Source: an uncultured Angelakisella sp. (GTDB lineage: Bacteria > Bacillota > Clostridia > Oscillospirales > Ruminococcaceae). From it: DNA of 5,625 bases. Below are positions 1 to 5,083 of this stretch, in pieces (the stretch's first letter is position 1; each line of letters begins with the position of its first letter). The notes under the pieces were generated by a model. That model was given only the letters and a program-made list of their open reading frames with translations. It was not told the origin of the DNA and ran no database searches. Made by a program: the position numbers and the translations under genes. The stretch lies in the NCBI GenBank assembly GCA_904420255.1, contig CAJFUT010000148.1:1-5625 (forward strand). The letters are read 5' to 3'.

Positions 1-1040
1 AGGCCGCTGACGCCGTTCACCGCCGAGGGGGAGAGGAACTGCCCCACCTGGCTGGAGCTGCAGTAGACCGAGATGGCCATGGTGGCGGCGGCGGGGGGCA
101 CCGCCTGGGTGGCCTTCAGGTAGCCCGCCGGCATCCGGATGGAGAAGAAGAACCCCAGCAGGGCCGCGGCCAGGAAGAGGGGGGCCGTCGTGCCGGAGAA
201 GAAAACCACCAGCTGGCCCACCCCGGCGGCGGCCAGGATGACCGGCAGGGCATACTGCCGCAGCTTCCCCAGCACCCTTCCCCCCAGCACCCCCGACACA
301 ATGCCCACGGCGGACTGGACCGAAAGGATCTGCCCCGAGAGGACCGAATCCCCCAGCCCCCGCTGGGCCACCAGCAGGGCGATGTTGGTCTGGAAGATGT
401 AGAAAAAGACGGCGAAGAAGATGGACTGCCCCACATAGAACAGGAGGGAGGAATTCCAGAAGCCCCCCTTCCCGGCGGCGCCGGGGGGCGGGGCCAGCTC
501 CCCCTTGGGGAGCATCAGCACCAGGGCCAGGATGGGGATGAAGAGGGCGAAGGCCCCGTAGGCGTACCACCAGCAGGCCGCCGCCAGCTTCCCCCCGATG
601 TAGGAAAAGAGGACGCCCCCCACCCCGATCACCGCCGACTGGAGCCCCAGCATGGCGGGCTGTTCCTCCTGGCTGTAATGCTCATGGATCAGGGCGGTGG
701 TGAGGGGGGAGATGCCCCCGTAGCCCAGGCCGAACACAATCCCCGCCGCCACCAGCTGCCAGAACTGCCGGTGGAACAGGAGGGGCATCAGGCCGCCCAG
801 GATCATGAGCCCCATGGAAAAGGCCACGATCCGCTTTTTGGTCACCACCGAGGAAAGGCGCCCCGCCAGGAGGATGACCACAATGGCCACCAGGGAGGGG
901 AGGGTGGTGAGGGACTGGACCGCCGAGAGGCTCACCTCCGGGAAGGCCTGGGAGATGGCCGGGATGGCCGGGGAGAGGGCCACGATGGAGGTGAGGGCGA
1001 AGGAGGGGGAGAGGACGGTGATCCCTTTTTTCAGCTTCAC
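1..1040 (-). CDS. MFS transporter, 3' end outside the window
   Basis: This is an inner-membrane carrier of the major facilitator superfamily. Reading the minus strand from GTG at 1040 gives 346 uninterrupted codons to the window edge; families of this type have about 400 residues, so roughly the last 50 are missing. The protein is mostly hydrophobic helices. A motif-A-like loop (AGRLSSVVTKKR, residues 59-70) lies between helices 2 and 3, a glycine-rich segment (GLGYGG, 104-109) lies in helix 4, and a polar proline/glycine loop at about 179-194 separates the halves. A weaker second loop motif (GRVLGKLRQ) is at 254-262. GTG is chosen because AAAGGAG (1050-1056) lies 9 nt upstream and an in-frame stop lies at 1071-1073; the ATG at 1076 is in another frame. 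The gene is divergent from the GntR regulator and has its own promoter with two operator-like boxes. The substrate cannot be read from the sequence. Confidence 0.88.
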   Translation of the reverse strand, partial: MKLKKGITVLSPSFALTSIVALSPAIPAISQAFPEVSLSAVQSLTTLPSLVAIVVILLAGRLSSVVTKKRIVAFSMGLMILGGLMPLLFHRQFWQLVAAGIVFGLGYGGISPLTTALIHEHYSQEEQPAMLGLQSAVIGVGGVLFSYIGGKLAAACWWYAYGAFALFIPILALVLMLPKGELAPPPGAAGKGGFWNSSLLFYVGQSIFFAVFFYIFQTNIALLVAQRGLGDSVLSGQILSVQSAVGIVSGVLGGRVLGKLRQYALPVILAAAGVGQLVVFFSGTTAPLFLAAALLGFFFSIRMPAGYLKATQAVPPAAATMAISVYCSSSQVGQFLSPSAVNGVSG

Positions 1041-1085
1041 GGGGAAGGACTCCTTTCTGATCCGCGCGGGTCATAAACGGGGCGG

Positions 1086-1123
1086 ATATTGTATGACTAT
1101 TTTATTATATCATCATACAATAT
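1086..1123. promoter_or_regulatory. Double GntR-type operator at the MFS promoter (11-bp inverted repeat)
   Basis: ATATTGTATGA (1086-1096) and TCATACAATAT (1113-1123) form a perfect 11-bp inverted repeat with a 16-nt gap. Within it are two 11-nt boxes: TTGTATGACTA on the plus strand (1089-1099), which fits the FadR-subfamily pattern TNGTNNNACNA exactly, and TTGTATGATGA on the minus strand (1120-1110). Their centres are 21 bp apart, two helical turns. One box touches the -10 and the other covers the expected transcription start, so bound protein would be expected to block transcription. The likely binder is the adjacent GntR protein; this is an inference. Confidence 0.7.
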
Positions 1124-1132
1124 AAGGGTAAA
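1104..1132 (-). promoter_or_regulatory. Promoter of the MFS gene
   Basis: Read on the minus strand, a -35 box TTTACC (1132-1127) is followed by a 17-nt spacer and a perfect -10 box TATAAT (1109-1104). The expected start of transcription is near 1097, giving a leader of about 57 nt before the GTG. The last 11 nt of the spacer form an operator-like box (1110-1120). This is a sequence match only; no transcript data exist here. Confidence 0.75.
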
Positions 1133-1212
1133 TGAGCAAAACGACTAATTTTTCCGGCAGGCTCCCGGGCAGAATGACCGGGCCCTCCCGGCCGGGCGGG
1201 GCAAATCTTCCG
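1133..1212. other. GC-rich spacer between divergent promoters, no recognised function
   Basis: This 80-nt stretch lies between the -35 boxes of the two divergent promoters. It holds a GC-rich island with a 10-bp perfect palindrome, CCCGGCCGGG (1187-1196), flanked by further C/G runs. No coding signal, RNA gene or clear binding site was recognised in it. Confidence 0.4.
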
Positions 1213-1241
1213 TTGACAAAATTGTGGTCAGACAATATACT
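1213..1241 (+). promoter_or_regulatory. Promoter and operator of the GntR regulator
   Basis: A perfect -35 TTGACA (1213-1218), a 17-nt spacer and a -10 TATACT (1236-1241) form a near-consensus promoter. The last 11 nt of the spacer, TGGTCAGACAA (1225-1235), fit the FadR-subfamily pattern TNGTNNNACNA and differ by one base from TGGTCNGACCA, the core known for E. coli FadR. The expected transcription start is near 1248, giving a leader of about 45 nt. The box placement suggests that the regulator represses its own gene. Confidence 0.8.
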
Positions 1242-1292
1242 AAGGATATGAAAATCAATCAAGGGAGAACGCCCCGGAAGGAGAATACAGAG

Positions 1293-1985
1293 ATGAACGG
1301 CAGCGGAAACGGCAATGGAAACGGCGGCAGGGTGAGCCTGTCCGACGCGGTGGTGGAAAAGCTGGAGGCCATGATTGCCACCATGAAGCCCGGGGAGCGG
1401 CTCCCCACCGAAAAGGAGCTTTCGGAGCAGTTCTCGGTGGGGCGTTCCACCATCCGGGAGAGCATGAAGGTGCTCTCCGCCCGGCGGATGGTGGTGCGCC
1501 GCAACGAGGGGACCTTTGTGGGGGACGCCGTCAAGGGCTGCCTCATCGACCCCCTGAAGCTCATCATCAATATGCAGCCGGACAGCGACATCAACGCCCT
1601 CATCGAGCTGCGGGAGATCCTGGAGCTGAGCACCATCCGCATGGCGGCCCAGCGGGCCACCCCCGACGACGTGGCGGAGCTGGAGCGGGCCTGCTGGCTG
1701 ATGCGGGAGCCGGGGCTCTCCAAGGCGGAGAGCCAGAAGCGGGACATCGCCTTCCACAACACCATCGCCAAGGTGGCGGGCAACCCGGTCATCGAGGAGC
1801 TGCTGGGCTCCCTGCGGGCGGTCATCGCCCAGAACCTGGAGAACCAGACCGACCTGCTCTCCTTCCAGAATGAGCCGGACCCCCACAAGGAGATGGTGGA
1901 GGCCATCAAGGACCAGGACCCCGACCGGGCCTATGAGATCATGGTCGGGTATTTTGAAAGGGTCTATCAATTCATCGGCATCTAG
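1293..1985 (+). CDS. GntR-family transcriptional regulator, FadR subfamily with FCD ligand domain
   Basis: A 230-residue DNA-binding regulator, normal in length for the group. Residues 15-77 form the winged helix-turn-helix, with the typical run from LPTEKELSEQFSVGRSTIRE (37-56) to the wing GTFV (73-76). Residues about 100-228 are the all-helical FCD domain, which usually binds a small organic acid or amino-acid-like effector. D151 and H155 (DIAFH), plus H198, match three metal-ligand positions of many FCD proteins; the fourth, usually a histidine near the end, appears to be Y220. ATG 1293 is chosen because AAGGAG (1278-1283) sits 9 nt upstream. A longer reading would begin inside the promoter, and an ATG at 1248 would fall at the expected transcription start with no binding site. 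Residues 2-12 are a low-complexity Asn/Gly/Ser tail before the domain. It is divergent from the MFS gene, and boxes of its expected type occur at all four promoters here. Confidence 0.93.
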   Translation: MNGSGNGNGNGGRVSLSDAVVEKLEAMIATMKPGERLPTEKELSEQFSVGRSTIRESMKVLSARRMVVRRNEGTFVGDAVKGCLIDPLKLIINMQPDSDINALIELREILELSTIRMAAQRATPDDVAELERACWLMREPGLSKAESQKRDIAFHNTIAKVAGNPVIEELLGSLRAVIAQNLENQTDLLSFQNEPDPHKEMVEAIKDQDPDRAYEIMVGYFERVYQFIGI

Positions 1986-1998
1986 AACGACAACAGTC

Positions 1999-2027
1999 AA
2001 GCCCCCTCCCAGGTTGGGAGGGGGCTT
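1999..2027. terminator. Hairpin terminator shared by the converging GntR and FliB-like genes
   Basis: A 13-bp perfect stem (1999-2011 with 2015-2027) closes a 3-nt loop. It is very GC-rich, with A-T pairs at the base, so each strand shows a short T run after the stem (TTT on plus; weaker on minus). It starts 13 nt after the GntR stop and ends 13 nt before the stop of the minus-strand gene, so it probably serves both directions. The short T tracts make the efficiency uncertain. Confidence 0.85.
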
Positions 2028-2040
2028 TGCGCTGCCCGGA

Positions 2041-3294
2041 TTACCGCAGCAGGTAGGCGGCGTGGGCCAGGCCGTCCAGCTTCACCGCCCGGGTAAGGAG
2101 CACCAGGTCCCGGCCCAGGTCGGAGTGCTGGCAGAGCCGGGCCAGGCTCACCACCGCCCGGACCATCCGCTCCTCCGGGGGAAGCTCCCCGGGGGCGAGG
2201 GCCAGGAGGACCCGCAGCAGGGCGTACTGCTCCGCCAGGAGGATGCCGTTCTGCTCGAAGGTGAGGCCCTCCCCGTGGTAGAGGAAGGGAAAGAGGCCGG
2301 AAAACAGGTAGCTGACGAAGTAGTTCTCCGCCGGGGCCGCCAGGGCCTCCAGGAGGGGGTCCCCCTTTTCCCGGGCCTCCCGGAGGAGGAAGGCCAGGGC
2401 CTCCTCCCCCGCCAGCAGCTCCCCGGTGGCCGGGTCCTCCCGGCACCAGGGGGCCAGGGCCTCCCGGAGGTGGCGGAGCACCGGCTTGCGGCCGCCGGCC
2501 AGCAGGTGGGCCATAGGCAGCCGCATGGCCGCCAGATGGGCCTCCCGGCTGTAGTCCAGCCGGTCGAAGAAGCCCCGGAATTCCCCCGCCTCCACCGAGG
2601 CCAGGAACCCGGCGCAGAGGCCGGGGAGCCGCGCCTCCTCTCCGGCGGCCAGGAGCCGGTCGGCCCGGCGGAGCAGCAGCCCCGCAGCCAGGATCCGCTC
2701 CCGGAGGGCGTAGTCCCGGCGGCGGATCAGCTCCATGCAGGCCCGGCGGAGGGCCGGGGCCCAGGGAGGCGGCGTCATGGGGGCGCCGCCCTTGCCGATG
2801 CCCAGGGGGGGCATGGCGTCCAGGGGGTCCTCCGGGCGGACGGTCCGCCGGAGCCGGGTAAATTCCAGCCGGTCCTGGGAGAACAGGGCCAGCCGGGCGG
2901 CCTCCCCGCAGGAGAGGGAGAGGGAAAGCTCCCACACCCCGGGGGTGAACTGGGCCTTCCGCCGGGGGTAGAGGGTGCAGGTGCGGCAGAGGGCCCCCTC
3001 CCCCAGCAGGCGGATGATGCGGCAGCCCCCGTCCGGGTCCTGGAAGCCGCAGCGGCCGTCCTCCCCCAGGGCCAGGGTGGCGTAGCGGTCGGGGGCGCCG
3101 TCCTTCCGCCGCCGGACCAGCCGGGCGCAGAGCTCCCGGAAGGCGGGGTCCTTTTCCCCTTTGTAGCGGAGGTAGTGCTCCTTGTCGATGTCGATTTCCC
3201 AGGTGTGGCAGCAGTTGTCCCGGCAGGCCGGGCCGATGCAGCGGAAGCTGTCGAAAAAAGCGGGCTGGAGGATTTCGATTTCCCTGGCGGCCAT
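2041..3294 (-). CDS. fliB: FliB-family protein (flagellin lysine-N-methylase-like)
   Basis: A 417-residue, probably cytoplasmic protein of the FliB family, whose named member in Salmonella methylates lysines of flagellin. The N-terminus carries the family cysteine cluster, CIGPACRDNCC (C19, C24, C28, C29), followed by the conserved W32. Further cysteines are at 82, 91, 103, 106 and 129, with the family's YPR triplet at 109-111. The clustering suggests bound metal or an iron-sulfur cluster (inference). The rest is leucine- and arginine-rich helical sequence without a recognised motif. ATG 3294 is chosen because AGGGAGG lies 7 nt upstream; an in-frame ATG at 3354 would lie within the promoter. 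It is transcribed alone, converging on the GntR gene, from a promoter with the same operator-like box as its neighbours. No flagellin gene is visible, and many family members occur away from flagellar genes, so the target protein is open and the gene name reflects family only. Confidence 0.82.
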   Translation of the reverse strand: MAAREIEILQPAFFDSFRCIGPACRDNCCHTWEIDIDKEHYLRYKGEKDPAFRELCARLVRRRKDGAPDRYATLALGEDGRCGFQDPDGGCRIIRLLGEGALCRTCTLYPRRKAQFTPGVWELSLSLSCGEAARLALFSQDRLEFTRLRRTVRPEDPLDAMPPLGIGKGGAPMTPPPWAPALRRACMELIRRRDYALRERILAAGLLLRRADRLLAAGEEARLPGLCAGFLASVEAGEFRGFFDRLDYSREAHLAAMRLPMAHLLAGGRKPVLRHLREALAPWCREDPATGELLAGEEALAFLLREAREKGDPLLEALAAPAENYFVSYLFSGLFPFLYHGEGLTFEQNGILLAEQYALLRVLLALAPGELPPEERMVRAVVSLARLCQHSDLGRDLVLLTRAVKLDGLAHAAYLLR

Positions 3295-3322
3295 GGCGCG
3301 CCCTCCCTTCCCCTTCCATTTA

Positions 3323-3333
3323 TAATATGACAA
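3323..3333. promoter_or_regulatory. Second, degenerate GntR-type box at the FliB-like promoter
   Basis: TAATATGACAA (plus strand) matches TNGTNNNACNA except for one base. Its centre is 21 bp from the centre of the box at 3344-3354, the same spacing as the two boxes at the MFS promoter, and it covers the expected transcription start. The repeated spacing is the main support, because the match itself is imperfect. Confidence 0.45.
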
Positions 3334-3337
3334 TACT

Positions 3338-3366
3338 ATTCTATCATCACACAATCTATTTGTAAA
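3338..3366 (-). promoter_or_regulatory. Promoter and operator of the FliB-like gene
   Basis: Read on the minus strand, -35 TTTACA (3366-3361), a 17-nt spacer and -10 TAGAAT (3343-3338) give a good promoter. The last 11 nt of the spacer, TTGTGTGATGA (3354-3344), differ by one base from the box at the same place in the MFS promoter. The expected transcription start is near 3331, so the leader is about 37 nt. Confidence 0.75.
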
Positions 3367-3497
3367 GCGGCGCTGATTTTGGGGCTGAAACGCCCCGAAA
3401 AGACCGATTATGACGGAAAATGTGAAAAACCAAAAAACAGAATATACAAAAATAATATCGTTTTTTCTGTAATAATGGAGAATCGTTCAAAACCTGA

Positions 3498-3526
3498 TTG
3501 ACATTTCCGTAGTCAGACAATATACT
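3498..3526 (+). promoter_or_regulatory. Promoter and operator of the UPF0597-DUF5058 operon
   Basis: A perfect -35 TTGACA (3498-3503), a 17-nt spacer and -10 TATACT (3521-3526) are followed by an expected start near 3533. The last 11 nt of the spacer, TAGTCAGACAA (3510-3520), fit TNGTNNNACNA and differ by one base from the box in the GntR gene's promoter. From GTCAGACAATATACT onward the two promoters are identical for 15 nt, including the -10. Confidence 0.85.
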
Positions 3527-3532
3527 GGACTC

Positions 3533-3665
3533 ATAAGATAAGACGGCGGGGAAGCAGAGCAAATTCCGGAAAACCCCCTGGCCGGGCTGTCTTAAGCAAA
3601 GGCTTTGTCTGCCCGGGAAGCATCCCGGGGAGCAAGGCGGATGAAATCGAAAGGGAGGATTCATC
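3533..3665 (+). other. Long structured 5' leader of the UPF0597 gene
   Basis: About 130 nt separate the expected transcription start from the ATG, far longer than the other leaders here. Visible structure includes CCCGGG (3612-3617) pairing with CCCGGG (3624-3629) around a 6-nt loop, and a longer-range match of AAGACGGC (near 3539) with GCTGTCTT (near 3587-3594). The ribosome binding site GGGAGG (3653-3658) is free of these stems. No known riboswitch class is recognised. An ATG at 3641 opens a 16-codon frame that overlaps the main start, but its binding site is weak. Confidence 0.4.
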
Positions 3666-4979
3666 ATGGACCAGTACCAGGAACTCTATGAAATTCTGCG
3701 CAAGGAAATGAAGCCCGCCCTGGGCTGCACCGGCCCCATCGGTATCTGCTTCGTGGCCGCCCAGGCCTATGACGCCATCGGCGGCGAGATCAAGTCCATC
3801 AAGGCTATCGGCTTCGGGCCCAAGAGCGACGACGTGGCCTTCCCCGGCACCGAGATGCTGGGCGCCGAGATGGCCGCCGCCCTGGGCGCCGTCTGCGGCG
3901 ACCCCAAGGCCGGCCTGGAGGTCCTCCATTCCGTCACCCCCGAGGGTGAGCTGAAGGCCCGGAAGGTGGCTGAGACGGTGGAGCTGATCCCCTCCGACGA
4001 CCCGTCCCTCCTCCACAAGCGCACCATCATCATCGAGACCGACAAGGGCACCGGCACCGCCACCATCCAGGGCGCCCAGGACGGCCTCATCTACAAGGCC
4101 GGCACCGACAAGGACGGCAACACCACCGTCTACCTGGACAAGGAGCCCGACCTGCTGAACCAGGCCGGCCACACCCCCCTGATGAAGTACAAGATCAAGG
4201 ACTTCTATGAATTCGCCACCACCTACCCCATCGAGAAGTTCGCCTTCATCGACGAGGCCATCGAGATGAACTCCAAGATGTCCGACTACGTCCTCACCCA
4301 CGACGACGTCAGCATCGGCATCGGCCGCCAGCTGCTGGCCACCGCCAACCCCAGCCCCGTCAGCCGGGCCAAGGCCGCCGCTGCCGCCGCCTGCGAGGGC
4401 CGGATGTCCGGCGTATCCCTCCCCATCATGAGCGTGGGCGGCAAGGGCAACGTGGGCATCGCCACCTCCATGCCCCTCATCAGCCTGGCCAAGGACCTGG
4501 GCAGCAAGCATGAGGACCTGGTGCGGGCCCTGGTGGCCAGCTCCCTGCTGGGCACCGCGGTGATCCACCGCATCGGCAAGGCCCCCACCATGTGCTCCTG
4601 CGAAGTGGCCGCCACCATGGGCGTGGCTGTGGGCTCGGTCATCCTCCAGGGCGGCACCGAGCAGCAGGCCGAGAACGCCATCCAGAACCTGATCCCCAAC
4701 GTCTTCGGCGTGGTCTGCGACGGCGCCAAGCTGGCCTGCGCCCTGCGGATGGCCTCCGGCACCGCCATGGCCCTGGACGCCGCCGAGCTGGCCCTGAAGG
4801 GCATCCGCCTGGCCAACAACCAGGGCGTCCTGGACGTGAACGCCGACGCCTCCATCGACTTCCTGGGTGAGTTCGCCCTCAACGATATGCTGGACAGCGA
4901 CCACAAGCTGGAAGACAAGATGATGAAGAAGCGGAAGATTTTCCCGCTGATGACCTTCACCGACCGCCAGAAGATCTGA
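3666..4979 (+). CDS. UPF0597 / L-cysteine desulfidase (CyuA/YhaM)-family protein, atypical motifs
   Basis: A complete 437-residue protein, the usual length for the UPF0597 family (serine dehydratase alpha-chain-like fold). Characterised members are oxygen-sensitive iron-sulfur enzymes that split L-cysteine into pyruvate, sulfide and ammonia. Family landmarks are clear: EMKPALGCT (14-22), PGTEML (60-65), AAALGA...AGLEVL (70-87), RMSGVSLPIMS (246-256), the cysteine pair C310/C312 before AATMG, and CDGAKLACA (351-359). C21, C310 or C312, C351 and C358 are candidate cluster ligands. Two signatures differ from the E. coli protein: GCTEP is GCTGP (20-24), and GSGNQG is GGKGNVG (258-264). The substrate may therefore differ, and cysteine is not a safe assignment. 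The start has GGGAGG 7 nt upstream. Codons are strongly biased to GGC/GCC/AAC/AAG compared with the MFS and FliB-like genes, suggesting high expression. The DUF5058 gene follows 104 nt later on the same strand. Confidence 0.88.
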   Translation: MDQYQELYEILRKEMKPALGCTGPIGICFVAAQAYDAIGGEIKSIKAIGFGPKSDDVAFPGTEMLGAEMAAALGAVCGDPKAGLEVLHSVTPEGELKARKVAETVELIPSDDPSLLHKRTIIIETDKGTGTATIQGAQDGLIYKAGTDKDGNTTVYLDKEPDLLNQAGHTPLMKYKIKDFYEFATTYPIEKFAFIDEAIEMNSKMSDYVLTHDDVSIGIGRQLLATANPSPVSRAKAAAAAACEGRMSGVSLPIMSVGGKGNVGIATSMPLISLAKDLGSKHEDLVRALVASSLLGTAVIHRIGKAPTMCSCEVAATMGVAVGSVILQGGTEQQAENAIQNLIPNVFGVVCDGAKLACALRMASGTAMALDAAELALKGIRLANNQGVLDVNADASIDFLGEFALNDMLDSDHKLEDKMMKKRKIFPLMTFTDRQKI

Positions 4980-5002
4980 TCCGCCATCCGGTATCCGCGG
5001 GA

Positions 5003-5047
5003 GGGCCCGGCCCGGGACGGGGGGAATACTCCCCGCCCCGGGGGCCC
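5003..5047 (+). other. GC-rich hairpin between the UPF0597 and DUF5058 genes
   Basis: CGGGG (5018-5022) pairs with CCCCG (5031-5035) around an 8-nt loop. After one mismatch, CCCGGG (5011-5016) pairs with CCCGGG (5037-5042), and weaker pairing extends to GGG 5003-5005 with CCC 5045-5047. No T run follows, so it is not an ordinary terminator. It could protect the upstream message from decay or set the ratio of the two products (inference). Confidence 0.55.
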
Positions 5048-5083
5048 GCCCCGTGAACGACGACCCAAACGAGGAGGGTTATA

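Larger units (their letters stand above)
3295..3665. other. 371-bp gene-free control region between divergent genes
   Basis: This stretch holds the FliB-like gene's leader and promoter (left), an AT-rich middle, and the promoter and leader of the UPF0597 gene (right). The middle (3367-3497) is much richer in A and T than the genes around it. It contains a 9-bp hairpin (3377-3385 with 3392-3400, one G-T pair, loop TGAAAC) with no T tract after it on either strand, so it is not a convincing terminator. The open frames crossing the region lack a convincing binding site and protein-like composition, so no gene is called. Confidence 0.6.

Noticed and set aside
678..1125. Overlapping open frames on both strands across the start of the MFS gene
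   Set aside because: Their translations are rich in Gly/His/Arg/Glu or Pro without domains, they lack binding sites, and the minus-strand GTG frame gives a coherent membrane protein over the whole stretch.
1224..1292. Longer N-terminus for the GntR regulator
   Set aside because: The GTG at 1224 lies within the promoter spacer and the ATG at 1248 at the expected transcription start; the ATG at 1293 has a good binding site.
1113..2000. Long minus-strand frame opposite the GntR gene
   Set aside because: It is the antisense shadow of a GC-rich gene with a clear winged-helix and FCD domain, and its translation has no recognisable domain.
1870..3330. 486-codon plus-strand frame opposite the FliB-like gene
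   Set aside because: Composition is Gly/Pro/Gln/Glu-rich, typical of an antisense frame at high GC; it would have to read through the terminator hairpin and begins inside the GntR gene.
3377..3400. Hairpin in the AT-rich region as a terminator
   Set aside because: The stem is plausible but no T run follows it on either strand, and no gene ends there.
3356..3667. 103-codon minus-strand frame in the control region
   Set aside because: It overlaps both promoters and the leader, starts at the ribosome binding site of the opposite gene, and has a random-looking composition.
3531..4904. 457-codon minus-strand frame opposite the UPF0597 gene
   Set aside because: The sense strand matches a known family from end to end, while the antisense product is a Gly/Val/His/Asp-rich string with no known domain.
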